Positions 18,911 to 27,393 of a DNA stretch of 64,000 bases are shown one piece after another (the first letter of the stretch is position 1; each line of letters begins with the position of its first letter). The notes under the pieces were generated by a model. That model was not told the DNA's origin. It did no database searches and saw only the letters and a list, made by a program, of their open reading frames with translations. The stretch comes from Dethiosulfatarculus sandiegensis (GTDB lineage: Bacteria > Desulfobacterota > Desulfarculia > Desulfarculales > Desulfarculaceae). The stretch is taken from the NCBI RefSeq assembly GCF_000931935.2, contig NZ_AZAC01000056.1, positions 186,001 to 250,000 on the forward strand. The letters are read 5' to 3'. The position numbers and the translations under genes were made by a program.

Positions 18911-18941
18911 TTAATCCCCCCCTTTTATGCATATGCCGTTT

Positions 18942-20330
18942 TTACTTATTCAATTCCTTGACTTTTTGATCCATGAGGGCCGCGGCCTGGGGCGCAGTCA
19001 ACTCACCGTCCAAAAATTGTTTCAAGACCCTGGCAATTAGTTTGGAGCCGTAGATCTGGGCCATGAGATATCCCTTGCCCGCCTTGAATCCCCAGCGGTC
19101 AAAGTCGTCTGCGCCCTTCAGAATGGCAGATACTGTTTCAGGACCGTAAAAAGACGATATCTTGGCCCGCCTGGTCACTCCGAATTCAAGTTCTTTCCAG
19201 GCCTTGATAAAGGCATCGGCATCTTGGGGGGTGCCTTTTCGCAAGGGGAGTTTGCCCTCAGGGGCCATGGCCAGCCATTTTGTGTAGCCCTCTTGAAGCA
19301 GGTACTCCACCCAGGCTCGGGCCGGTTTGGTTTGGGCGTCCGCGGTAATGCCCAGATAGTTCACCATTCCATATTGGGCCTTGCCCCCGGAACTTTGGAT
19401 GCTGGTTACAAAGCCTGTGTTCTTGGCCAGAAAACCCGGTTTGCCCTGGGCCAGATCGGGAGCCACGGGCTGGTCCCGGCGCAGGCCCGAGAGCTCGTCC
19501 AGAATAAAAGGCGACCACACAATCATCGCCGCCCGCCCCGAAAGATAATCCATTCTGGTGTGGAGCCAGTAAAGGTTTCCGGGCGGGGTGAATTGGGCCA
19601 ATTCTTTATAAAAATCAAGGGCATTTATCATGGCCTTGGTATTCAGGTCGATCCGGCCTGATTTATCGAGAAGCCTGACCCCGCCGGAAAGGGCTATGTG
19701 TTCGAAGACCTGCTGAGTGTAAGCCTGCCCAGGGTCTGTGGCCACCTCGAAACCCCACAACAGGGGCGGATTGTGCAGGGCCTTGGCGGCTTTCAGTATC
19801 TTGTCCCAGGAATCCGGCCTGTCCAGGTTTTTCTCTTTGAAAAGATCTTTACGGTAGAGCAAGAGTTGCCCCCAGCCGTCCAAGGGAATTGCCGCATGCC
19901 CCTTTTGGGTTTTAACCATTTCCAACGGGCCTTGGGCAAAGGTGGCCTTGTCAAGCTTGGTAATGACCTCTTCCGCGGCCTTGGGGTTTAAGATGCCGCT
20001 TTCCGCCCAGCCCATGGTGTAGTCCAGGGGGTGGTACATGACATCCGGCAGTTTACGGGCGGCAAAGGCAGCGGTAACCCTTTGGTTAAGCCTGTTTTCC
20101 TGCACGGGAATGATCTTGACTTTTATGCCGCTTTTCTTTTCAAAATCCCGGGCCAGGTTTTTTTGCACTGTAAGCCGGTCTTTTTCCACCTCTGTGGTCC
20201 AGAAACTGATTTCAGAAGCTGCGGCCAGGGCGTTTAGCCCGGTGGTGAGACAGACAAGCAGGATAAACATCCCCCAAAAGGCAGACGTCCATTTTTTAAA
20301 TCTGTTTTTTTCGCCAAGGGACCTTTGCAT
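18942..20330 (-). CDS. ABC transporter extracellular solute-binding protein, family 1
   Basis: 462 aa. A basic N-terminus and hydrophobic stretch (about 16-37, ending NALAAASE) form a signal peptide without a clear lipobox, so the protein should be free in the periplasm. The mature part follows the family 1 plan: ISFWTTEVEKDRLTVQKNLARDFEKKSGIKVKIIPV, then LPDVMYHPLDYTMGWAESGIL and GGKAQYGMVNYLGI. It binds the substrate, probably a sugar or sugar derivative, and delivers it to the permeases. AAAGGAGGA lies just before the ATG. It is the first gene of the four-gene importer operon and diverges from the gene at 20558. Confidence 0.9.
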   Translation of the reverse strand: MQRSLGEKNRFKKWTSAFWGMFILLVCLTTGLNALAAASEISFWTTEVEKDRLTVQKNLARDFEKKSGIKVKIIPVQENRLNQRVTAAFAARKLPDVMYHPLDYTMGWAESGILNPKAAEEVITKLDKATFAQGPLEMVKTQKGHAAIPLDGWGQLLLYRKDLFKEKNLDRPDSWDKILKAAKALHNPPLLWGFEVATDPGQAYTQQVFEHIALSGGVRLLDKSGRIDLNTKAMINALDFYKELAQFTPPGNLYWLHTRMDYLSGRAAMIVWSPFILDELSGLRRDQPVAPDLAQGKPGFLAKNTGFVTSIQSSGGKAQYGMVNYLGITADAQTKPARAWVEYLLQEGYTKWLAMAPEGKLPLRKGTPQDADAFIKAWKELEFGVTRRAKISSFYGPETVSAILKGADDFDRWGFKAGKGYLMAQIYGSKLIARVLKQFLDGELTAPQAAALMDQKVKELNK

Positions 20331-20481
20331 GGTGTCCTCCTTTGGCCGAGAACGGTCCTACCCGGGCTTTTTTTTAAATTCAGGTGAAAAGCCCCCTTGG
20401 ATCTGATTGCCCGGAGGGGCCTTTTCGGTCGATACTGGTTTTGGTCCGGTTGTTAATATTTATCTGTACCGGGTTTTAGGT

Positions 20482-20498
20482 GATATGGTTAGCATATC
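20482..20498. promoter_or_regulatory. Short inverted repeat in divergent promoter region
   Basis: GATATG-GTTAG-CATATC lies between the binding-protein gene and the gene at 20558. It could be an operator for either direction; no known regulator motif was matched. Confidence 0.3.
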
Positions 20499-20557
20499 TT
20501 AAATCCTCGGCTCATCAGGGGTCAACCATGTAGGCCAGGGCAAGGCCGGAGGTTTCA

Positions 20558-20821
20558 ATGTCGGATTATCGTAAGGTCAAGATCAAGGTTAAATCAGTTG
20601 AGGGGACCTGTCACGCTGGACATAAGCCTGGTGACGAGTGGGTGGTCGAGGCGCACACCCCCGAAGGCCTGTGTGTACACGCCTACAGCGCCCTGGATCC
20701 CATGATCAGGGCCTTTATGTTTGATGCCTCCATACCCTGGCTGGATGAAGAGGGCAGGCTGGAACTGGTTTGTCCGGATCCGGATAATCCGGTGGTCTTC
20801 ACCCTGGAAAAGATGGATTGA
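20558..20821 (+). CDS. Small TIGR04076-family-like protein
   Basis: 87 aa, the usual size of the TIGR04076 family of uncharacterised proteins found in many anaerobes. The pattern fits: VKIKVKSVEGTCHAGHKPGDEWVV, then EGLCVHAYSALDPMIRAFMF, PWLDEEGRLELVCPD and a final VVFTLEKMD. Three cysteines are present but do not form an obvious metal ribbon. No signal peptide or membrane segment is visible. It stands alone between two transporter operons, with an inverted repeat upstream and a hairpin downstream. Function unknown. Confidence 0.75.
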   Translation: MSDYRKVKIKVKSVEGTCHAGHKPGDEWVVEAHTPEGLCVHAYSALDPMIRAFMFDASIPWLDEEGRLELVCPDPDNPVVFTLEKMD

Positions 20822-20850
20822 GAGTGGGCAGCAAGACGCGTCTTTTAAGA

Positions 20851-20885
20851 TTTCCGAGAGCCCTTTATGAAAAGGCTCTCGGAAA
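20851..20885. terminator. Perfect hairpin between convergent genes
   Basis: TTTCCGAGAGCC (20851-20862) pairs with 20874-20885 over an 11-nt loop. There is no long T-run, but its position between the small plus-strand gene and the convergent universal stress gene suits a two-way terminator. Confidence 0.7.
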
Positions 20886-20914
20886 TAACCGGTTTACACA
20901 AGGGAGGCTTCGGG

Positions 20915-21382
20915 TTAGCGCACAAATAAGACCCTGCAGGAAGAGCGGCGAAAGACCTTTTCCGCCGAGCTGCCGAAACGAAGCCTGCGGCTTAATGAAT
21001 CATGCCCCTTGGCTCCCATGATAATAAGGTCTATTTTCTCCTGTTCCGCGGTTTTAATGATTACTTCATAGGGCAACCCCACCGCCACTTTTGACTCGTG
21101 GATAATAGTGTCCACGTTGCTTTTTTTTAAAATGTCCCTCATCTGTTGGGATCTTTCCTCTTCCATGGTCAGAATGGACTGGTCAAAAACCCCGTCCAGA
21201 GAGCGCACTCTTCCACTGGCCCTTTTCAGATCCTGGAAAAGCCTTTCGTTCACCACATTCAGAAAAAGCACACTGGCATCGAGCTTCTCCGCCATGAAGA
21301 CGGCGGTATCCACCGTATCCTTGGAAAACTGAGAAAAATCCAAGGGACAAAGAATCCTGGCAATGGGTTTAACCGGGTTCAT
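20915..21382 (-). CDS. Universal stress protein (UspA family)
   Basis: 155 aa, the length of a single Usp domain. It starts with ARILCPLDFSQFSKDTVDTAVFMA and ends with the ATP-binding motif MGAKGHDSLSRRLRFGSSAEKVFRRSSCRVLFVR, which fits G-x2-G-x9-G-S/T, so ATP binding is expected. The gene starts only 1 bp after the TRAP permease stop. Usp proteins are known to be encoded with and to regulate some TRAP transporters (TeaD with TeaABC), so control of this transporter is a reasonable guess. Confidence 0.92.
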   Translation of the reverse strand: MNPVKPIARILCPLDFSQFSKDTVDTAVFMAEKLDASVLFLNVVNERLFQDLKRASGRVRSLDGVFDQSILTMEEERSQQMRDILKKSNVDTIIHESKVAVGLPYEVIIKTAEQEKIDLIIMGAKGHDSLSRRLRFGSSAEKVFRRSSCRVLFVR

Positions 21383-21383
21383 T

Positions 21384-23468
21384 TCAGGCCTCCTTGAGCT
21401 TCATCCTTTCCTGGATGGGCAGCGTCAAAGTGGGATCTTTCTTGATGCGGACCTTTTGCAAAATCACCACTCCCGCCCAAAAGCCGATGCCTATCAGGTC
21501 CACGGCCAGTTTGGGCAAGAACGGAAGCAACACCGGGAAAAATAAAAGGGCGGTGGCCACCAGCATCATGAGCCATTCCAGCACGTTGGTGGGGCAGAGC
21601 AGATAACCCATGGTCAGGCTGGAAAAGGCAATGGTGCCCAGGGTGATCGTTACATAGGCCATAACTATCTGGTCCCAGGAGCCGTGGAGTAAAAAGCCCG
21701 GGGAAAAGGCGAACAAAAGGGGGCCAATATAAAGCATCTTGGCGAATTTAAAGGCTGTCCAGCCTGTTTTCCAGGGGTCTGATCCCGCGATGGCCGCACC
21801 GGCATAGGCGGCCACGCAGACCGGCGGGGTAATGTTGGAGTCCTGGCTGAACCAGTACACAATCATATGCGAGGCTATCAGCACCCAGCCCGCCTGGGCC
21901 ATCATCTGTTCGTTGTATTGGATGTCGGCATAGGGCACGCCGAAGTTGGCCATGGATATCATATGGCTCATGGCGCTTACGGTCAGCACCGCGGTTATGA
22001 GGTAGGCCGCGGTAACCGGCACGCCCATACCGAGCACCAGGGAGGCCAGGCCGATCAAAAGAACCGCCAAGGGCAGGATGCCGTAGGAAAGGTCAATGAT
22101 GATCTGGGAGAATTTAAGCCCAATGCCGGTCAAGGCAATGGTCCCCACGATAATGCCGATAACCCCCACCGTGGCTCCGATGATTATGGTGTTTCTGGCT
22201 CCCTCCACCATGGCTTCCACAATCTGTCGCGGCCCCATTTTGTGGTCCTTGGTGAACCAGCTCACCACAATGCAGCTCACAGTGGCGTAAAAGGCGGCCA
22301 GGCCCGGGGAATAACCCTTGAGCATGAGGATGATGATGATCACCAGAGGCAGGGAAAGGTACCATTCCTTTTTCAGGATTTCCCAGGCTGTGGGATCTCC
22401 GGGCTGGGGCTTGCCCCTGAGGCCATAGCGTTTGGCCTCAAAGTGGATCATGGCATAGACCGAGAGGAAGTAGACAACCGCCGGGAAGATGGCCATCTTC
22501 ATGATATCAACATAGGGGATTTCAGTCATCTCGGCCATTATAAAGCCGCCGGCGCCCATGATGGGGGGCATGAACATGCCTCCGATAGAGGCGCTGGGCT
22601 CAATGGCTCCGGCCACATGGGGCCTGAAACCGGCCTTTTTCATCAAGGGGATGGTAAAGGCCCCAGTGGAGACGGTGTTGGCGATGGCCGAACCTGAGAC
22701 TGAACCGAAAAAGCCTGAGGCTATCACCGCCACCTTGGCCGGTCCGCCCACGGCCCTGCCTGCCAGTGCGGTGGGAAGGTCCAGGAAAAAGCGGGCGGCT
22801 CCTGATTTTTTCAGAAACGCCCCAAAGAAGATAAAGAGAATAACATAAGTCACCAGCACATCGGCCATGATGCCGAAGACGCCTTCCGACTTGAGATAGA
22901 TGTGGTTCAGGCTTCTTTTGATGGTGAAGCCGTCGTGGGCAAAGGCTTTCAGAACCGGAATGTCGGAGAGCAGATCACCGAAAAGGCAGTAAAGCAAAAA
23001 CACAATACCCACTATGGTCAAGGCCCAGCCCAGGACCCTGCGGGCCACCTCCAGGGAAAGCAGTATGCCGAGTACGCTGGAGGCTGTGTCCAGGTCGGTC
23101 TCCGCACCCATGCGGTAGTTAAGATCCTCAAATTCCATCATCCAATAGCCGATTGCCGCTATGGTCACCAGACTGAGGAATAAGTCAAAAAGGGAGGGTC
23201 TGTCTTCCGGTGATTCACGGCGGGCGGGGTAGGCTAAAAAAACCATGACAAAAGTAACCATCACATAGACTCCCAGGCTGTACTGGTTGTCCACCGGGTT
23301 TACTCCTGCCTGATAAAAATAAAAAAGCACTAAAAAGATGCCCAAGGAAGCGTTTATGTAGTTCCAGAAGCCATACATGGCCCTGCCGACCTTGGAATCC
23401 TTGCGTACTATTTCGTCCAGTTTTTCTTTGTCCTCAACCTGGGTTGCATTCTCAAGAACTTCGTTCAT
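21384..23468 (-). CDS. TRAP transporter permease, fused 4TM-12TM subunits
   Basis: 694 aa, strongly hydrophobic throughout. The first 200 or so residues correspond to the small 4-helix DctQ-like subunit; the rest is the 12-helix DctM-like subunit, with DLPTALAGRAVGGPAKVAVIASGFFGSVSGSAIANTVSTG-type glycine-rich segments and FMPPIMGAGGFIMAEMTEIPY. Such fused permeases partner with TAXI-type binding proteins, and the gene for one lies directly upstream. Transport is driven by an ion gradient. The substrate is unknown. GGAG lies 7 nt before the ATG at 23468. Confidence 0.93.
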   Translation of the reverse strand: MNEVLENATQVEDKEKLDEIVRKDSKVGRAMYGFWNYINASLGIFLVLFYFYQAGVNPVDNQYSLGVYVMVTFVMVFLAYPARRESPEDRPSLFDLFLSLVTIAAIGYWMMEFEDLNYRMGAETDLDTASSVLGILLSLEVARRVLGWALTIVGIVFLLYCLFGDLLSDIPVLKAFAHDGFTIKRSLNHIYLKSEGVFGIMADVLVTYVILFIFFGAFLKKSGAARFFLDLPTALAGRAVGGPAKVAVIASGFFGSVSGSAIANTVSTGAFTIPLMKKAGFRPHVAGAIEPSASIGGMFMPPIMGAGGFIMAEMTEIPYVDIMKMAIFPAVVYFLSVYAMIHFEAKRYGLRGKPQPGDPTAWEILKKEWYLSLPLVIIIILMLKGYSPGLAAFYATVSCIVVSWFTKDHKMGPRQIVEAMVEGARNTIIIGATVGVIGIIVGTIALTGIGLKFSQIIIDLSYGILPLAVLLIGLASLVLGMGVPVTAAYLITAVLTVSAMSHMISMANFGVPYADIQYNEQMMAQAGWVLIASHMIVYWFSQDSNITPPVCVAAYAGAAIAGSDPWKTGWTAFKFAKMLYIGPLLFAFSPGFLLHGSWDQIVMAYVTITLGTIAFSSLTMGYLLCPTNVLEWLMMLVATALLFFPVLLPFLPKLAVDLIGIGFWAGVVILQKVRIKKDPTLTLPIQERMKLKEA

Positions 23469-23561
23469 CAGCCAACTCCGTACCAGGCAATAGAAAAGGG
23501 AGCCGATAGAGCCCCCTCCCCATATGGACTAATAAAGGCCTCCCAAACGCCCATGGAAATT

Positions 23562-23605
23562 AAACGCCTGGCCCGGCCTCCCTCCGGGAGCCAGGCGTTT
23601 TTTTT
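23562..23605. terminator. Hairpin with T-run between TRAP receptor and permease genes
   Basis: An 11-bp stem, 23562-23572 with 23590-23600, is followed on the plus strand by a run of eight T (23598-23605). On the minus strand, which carries the genes, the U-tract is poorer (TTTAATTT). It may let only some transcripts pass into the permease gene, giving more binding protein than permease. Confidence 0.65.
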
Positions 23606-23609
23606 AAAA

Positions 23610-24593
23610 TTACGGTTTAAGGTTGTCAGCCACCTTTACGCCCTTTTCTTCCCAGAATTTCACCGCCCCGGGATGCAGGGGGATCGGAGCGCCCTTGAAA
23701 TTGTTTTCCATGGTCATGGTTTTGAAGGTCTTTTTGCGGGTGGTCATCTCGCGCATACCCTTTTGGGACCACAGTATGGTCATGAGCTTGTAGACCAGGT
23801 CGGCTGAAATGTCCTTGTTTACAGTCAGGAAGGTGGCGTCCTGGAATGTGCTGCATGCCGGAACGTCCTTGTAGGTGCCGGCCGGGATCTCTGTGGGCTG
23901 GTAAAAGGGCATGGCCTTGAAAAAGCCGCTTTCCTTGGCATCGTTGCCCACATTTAGCAAGGTTATTTCAGCCCTTGAGTTGGCCTCGATTATGGAGCGG
24001 TTGGGGTATCCCACCAGCACCCAGAAGGCGTCCAATTTGCGGTCCAGGAAGTTCTGGGCCGCTTTGGAATAGCCCAGGAACTGACGCTTCATCTTGTCCC
24101 AGGTTCCGAGATGTCTGAAAAAACGTTCGCAACTGGCCGCCGCGCCGGAACCCGCGTTGCCTACGGCCACTCTCTTGCCGGCCAGGTCCTTGGCGCTTTT
24201 TATGCCTGAATCAGCCCTGACCACCAGCTGGGCGGGGGCCCCGTAGAGGAAACCGATTATGCGGACATTATCGTATTTTCTGGTGTCCTTAGGCAGCTTG
24301 CCGTTGGCCCCCAACCAAAGATCGCCGCCATAGGAAAGGCCAAGGTCAGATTCTTTGGCGTTGACCCGGCGCACATTGGCCACGCTGCCGCCTGAACCCA
24401 CCGCGGTGCAGGCAATGTTGGCGTCTACTTTTGGCACATAGGCGGCCATGCCGCTGGCAAAGGCGTTGAATGTGCCGCCTGTGGGCCCTCCGCCAATCTT
24501 GATTTTATACTCCTTGGCCAAGGCCTGTGGGGGAGCCATTCCCAATGATAAGGCCAGAACTACGAACAGACCGGCCACGAGCATTTTTTTCAT
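23610..24593 (-). CDS. TAXI-family TRAP transporter solute-binding protein
   Basis: About 327 aa. A classical signal peptide (MKKMLVAGLFVVLALSLGMA, cleavage after ALA near residue 26) is followed by YKIKIGGGPTGGTFNAFASGMA, the family hallmark, then AVGSGGSVANVRRVNAKESDLGLSYG and RADSGIKSAKDLAGKRVAVGNAGSGA. It is a periplasmic receptor for the fused permease downstream. The ATG at 24593 has AGGAGG 8 nt upstream; a start 20 codons further out would place a poor sequence before the signal peptide. Substrate unknown; family members are linked to glutamate or other organic acids. Confidence 0.93.
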   Translation of the reverse strand: MKKMLVAGLFVVLALSLGMAPPQALAKEYKIKIGGGPTGGTFNAFASGMAAYVPKVDANIACTAVGSGGSVANVRRVNAKESDLGLSYGGDLWLGANGKLPKDTRKYDNVRIIGFLYGAPAQLVVRADSGIKSAKDLAGKRVAVGNAGSGAAASCERFFRHLGTWDKMKRQFLGYSKAAQNFLDRKLDAFWVLVGYPNRSIIEANSRAEITLLNVGNDAKESGFFKAMPFYQPTEIPAGTYKDVPACSTFQDATFLTVNKDISADLVYKLMTILWSQKGMREMTTRKKTFKTMTMENNFKGAPIPLHPGAVKFWEEKGVKVADNLKP

Positions 24594-24774
24594 GGCGATA
24601 TCCTCCTTATGGATTAGTGGAGCCCCTTTAACAAATAAGCAGGTTGACACCAAGATTAACCCCTGTTTTTTGTAGGTTATTTGGCGCCCTGCTTTAGCTT
24701 AATACCCAGTATGCAGGTTATACTAATACAATAAAAGGGGTAATGTCTACGTTGATATGAGCCAAGGCCCTTAA

Positions 24775-24854
24775 AGGCTCTTGGGGGCTTGTTGACAGGC
24801 ACCGGCGGTTTGATAGGCTCTTGGGGGCTTGTTGACAGGCACCGGCGGTTTGAT
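24775..24854. repeat. Perfect 40-bp tandem duplication upstream of lon
   Basis: Two identical 40-bp units, 24775-24814 and 24815-24854, lie directly side by side. Each contains TTGACA and, 16 bp later, TAGG followed by CT or AT, so the duplication doubles a potential promoter. Confidence 0.95.
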
Positions 24855-24859
24855 AGGAT
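24832..24859 (+). promoter_or_regulatory. Candidate sigma-70-type promoter for lon
   Basis: TTGACA (24832-24837), a 16-bp spacer and TAGGAT (24854-24859). A twin element in the first repeat copy has TTGACA at 24792 and TAGGCT. A separate TATAAT at 24887-24892 lacks a good -35 box. No sigma-32 consensus was evident. Confidence 0.45.
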
Positions 24860-24933
24860 GTAGGGGCGCCGGTCCGGCCGAGCCTGTATAATGGCCGGGA
24901 AAATAAATGATTATTAACTATTAGGTGAAGAAA

Positions 24934-27384
24934 ATGGCCGCACCCACAGACAACATAAATACAAGTGAACTGGCTGAGCAGCTGGACGAGGAAAACCTGC
25001 CTGAAACCCTGCCCCTGTTGCCGGTGCGGGACGTGGTGGTTTTCCCCTATATGATTTTGCCTCTTTTTGTGGCCAGGGAGTCTTCGGTTCTGGCGGTGGA
25101 GGCTGCCCAAAACCGTGATCAGCTGGTTTTTTTGACCACCCAGATAGATCCCAATGTGGATTCACCTGATCCGGACGAGCTTTATGAAGTGGGCTCGGTG
25201 GGTATGATCATGCGCCAGCTCAAGCTGCCCGACGGCCGGTTGAAGGTGCTGGTTCAAGGGATAACCAGGGCAGCTATCTCTGACTGGAAAAAGAAAAAGC
25301 CCTTTTTTGAAGTATCGGTTGATCCGTTAAACGAAGAAGAGCCGGAGCAGGAAGATCTTTCCCCCAACCTGGAAGCCCTTATGCGCAGTGTGCGCGAAGC
25401 CAGTGAAAAGATATTGGCTTTAAGGGGGCTTTTGTCCAGCGATGTCATGGCTATCTTAAACTCGGTGGAAGGCCCCGGCCGCCTGGCGGATCTGGTGGCC
25501 AGCAATCTGAGGCTCAAAACCGAAGAGGCCCAGAGCATATTGGAGGAAACAGATTCCAAGACCCGCCTGGAGCTTGTCTATTCCCAGCTCAATAAAGAAC
25601 TGGAAGTCTCCACCCTGCAGGCCGAGATTCAGTCCGAGGCCCAGGAAGAGATGAGCAAGAGCCAGCGGGAATATTACCTGCGCGAGCAGATGCGGGTGAT
25701 AAACCGCCAATTGGGGGATGCCGAGGAAAGAGGCCAGGAGATAGCCACCTTGAGGGAGGCCTTGGAGAAAAAGGCCCTGCCCAAAGAGGTTCGCAAAGAG
25801 GCGCTAAAACAGCTGGGCCGCATGGAGCGCATGCAGCCGGAAGCGGCCGAGGCGGGAATTGTGCGAACCTATCTCGACTGGATTCTTGACCTGCCCTGGT
25901 CCAAATCCACCAGGGACAGTCTGGATATTAAAAAAGCCAAAAAGGTCATGGACGAGGATCACTACGACCTTGCCAAGATCAAGCAACGCATTCTGGAATA
26001 TCTGGCCGTGCGCAAGCTTAACCCCAAGATGAAAGGCCCCATCCTTTGCTTTGTGGGCCCTCCGGGGGTGGGCAAGACTTCATTGGGCAGGTCTATAGCC
26101 AAGGCCGTGGGACGCAAGTTCGTACGCGTCTCCCTCGGCGGAGTCAGGGATGAGGCCGAGATCAGGGGACACCGCCGAACCTATATCGGGGCCTTGCCCG
26201 GACGCATTATTCAGGGTTTGAAGAGCGCGGGCTCCAACAACCCGGTCTTTATGATCGACGAGGTGGACAAGGTGGGCAGCGACTTCAGGGGCGATCCCTC
26301 TTCGGCCCTTTTGGAGGTGCTGGATCCTGAGCAGAATGATGCCTTTTCAGATCATTACCTGAATTTGCCCTTTGATCTCTCCAAGGTGATGTTCATCACC
26401 ACGGCCAATATGGAAGACACCATTCCGGATGCGCTTTTCGACCGCATGGAGGTGATTGAACTTTCAGGCTACACCGATGAAGACAAAGTGACAATCGCCA
26501 AAAGGCATCTCCTGCCCCGGCAGATTAAGGAAAACGGGCTCAAACCGTCGGATATAACCGTAAGCGACTCGGCCATATTCGAAGTGATCAGGGGCTACAC
26601 CCGCGAGGCCGGGCTGCGCAGCCTGGAGCGGGAGTTGGGCTCCCTTTGCCGTAAAGTGGCCCGTAAGGTGGCGGAAGGGAAAAAAGGCCACTTCCGCATA
26701 GTCAAGTCCAGCGTAGTCAAGTATCTGGGAGTGGCTAAGTTCATACCGGAGGATGACAAGGCCGAGGGTGAAGTGGGCGTGGCCACCGGACTGGCCTGGA
26801 CCGCCTTTGGCGGAGAGGTTCTCAGGATTGAGGTTTCGCCCTTGGAAGGCAAGGGGAATCTCACCCTTACCGGCCAGTTGGGAGAGGTCATGCGCGAATC
26901 GGCCCAGGCCGCCCTGACCTATATCAGAAGCAGGGCTGACCAATTGGGCCTGGATCCGGATTTTTACGAGAATATGGACCTGCACCTGCACGTGCCCAGC
27001 GGGGCTATCCCCAAAGACGGCCCCAGCGCAGGGGTGACGATATGCACGGCCATGGTAAGCGCTCTGACCGGTGTGGCCATGAAGGAAGATGTGGCTATGA
27101 CAGGCGAGATCACCCTTACCGGCAAGGTGCTTCCCATAGGCGGGATAAAGGAAAAATCCCTGGCCGCTCTGCGTTGCGGGCTGACCACGGTTTTGGTCCC
27201 GTCCAAGAATCAAAAGGATCTCTCTGAGATCCCGGCCAATGTTAAAAGAAAATTAACTTTTCATCAGATTTCCCATATGGATGATGTCCTGGACCTGGCC
27301 TTTGCCGACCAGCCCAGGAAATCCAAAAAAAAGGCCGCCAAAAAAAGCGGGACCAGGAAGTCCGGTTCCCGCAAAAAATCATGA
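24934..27384 (+). CDS. lon: ATP-dependent protease Lon
   Basis: About 816 aa, a full LonA. The N-terminal substrate-binding domain starts [24 protein letters not shown]. The AAA+ module has Walker [10 protein letters not shown], Walker [11 protein letters not shown] and the LEVLDPEQN block. The protease domain has the catalytic serine in [20 protein letters not shown] and lysine in [18 protein letters not shown]. The C-terminal tail is unusually lysine-rich (about 15 residues), perhaps aiding DNA or polyphosphate binding. The ATG at 24934 follows AGGTG by 6 nt. Lon degrades misfolded and regulatory proteins in the cytoplasm. larC follows after 9 bp and may be cotranscribed. Confidence 0.97.
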   Translation: MAAPTDNINTSELAEQLDEENLPETLPLLPVRDVVVFPYMILPLFVARESSVLAVEAAQNRDQLVFLTTQIDPNVDSPDPDELYEVGSVGMIMRQLKLPDGRLKVLVQGITRAAISDWKKKKPFFEVSVDPLNEEEPEQEDLSPNLEALMRSVREASEKILALRGLLSSDVMAILNSVEGPGRLADLVASNLRLKTEEAQSILEETDSKTRLELVYSQLNKELEVSTLQAEIQSEAQEEMSKSQREYYLREQMRVINRQLGDAEERGQEIATLREALEKKALPKEVRKEALKQLGRMERMQPEAAEAGIVRTYLDWILDLPWSKSTRDSLDIKKAKKVMDEDHYDLAKIKQRILEYLAVRKLNPKMKGPILCFVGPPGVGKTSLGRSIAKAVGRKFVRVSLGGVRDEAEIRGHRRTYIGALPGRIIQGLKSAGSNNPVFMIDEVDKVGSDFRGDPSSALLEVLDPEQNDAFSDHYLNLPFDLSKVMFITTANMEDTIPDALFDRMEVIELSGYTDEDKVTIAKRHLLPRQIKENGLKPSDITVSDSAIFEVIRGYTREAGLRSLERELGSLCRKVARKVAEGKKGHFRIVKSSVVKYLGVAKFIPEDDKAEGEVGVATGLAWTAFGGEVLRIEVSPLEGKGNLTLTGQLGEVMRESAQAALTYIRSRADQLGLDPDFYENMDLHLHVPSGAIPKDGPSAGVTICTAMVSALTGVAMKEDVAMTGEITLTGKVLPIGGIKEKSLAALRCGLTTVLVPSKNQKDLSEIPANVKRKLTFHQISHMDDVLDLAFADQPRKSKKKAAKKSGTRKSGSRKKS

Positions 27385-27393
27385 GGAATTGAG

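Larger units (their letters stand above)
24594..24933. other. Divergent promoter region of TAXI and lon genes
   Basis: About 340 bp without a gene. It holds a perfect 40-bp duplication (24775-24854) and candidate lon promoter elements. The half nearest the TAXI gene shows nothing else recognisable. Confidence 0.7.

Noticed and set aside
21867-22697. 276-aa open frame on the plus strand
   Set aside because: It is antisense to the well-supported TRAP permease, is His/Gly-rich and low in complexity, and has no ribosome site or known motif.
26464-27213. 249-aa open frame on the minus strand
   Set aside because: It lies opposite the lon protease domain; it is a by-product of GC-rich codon use.
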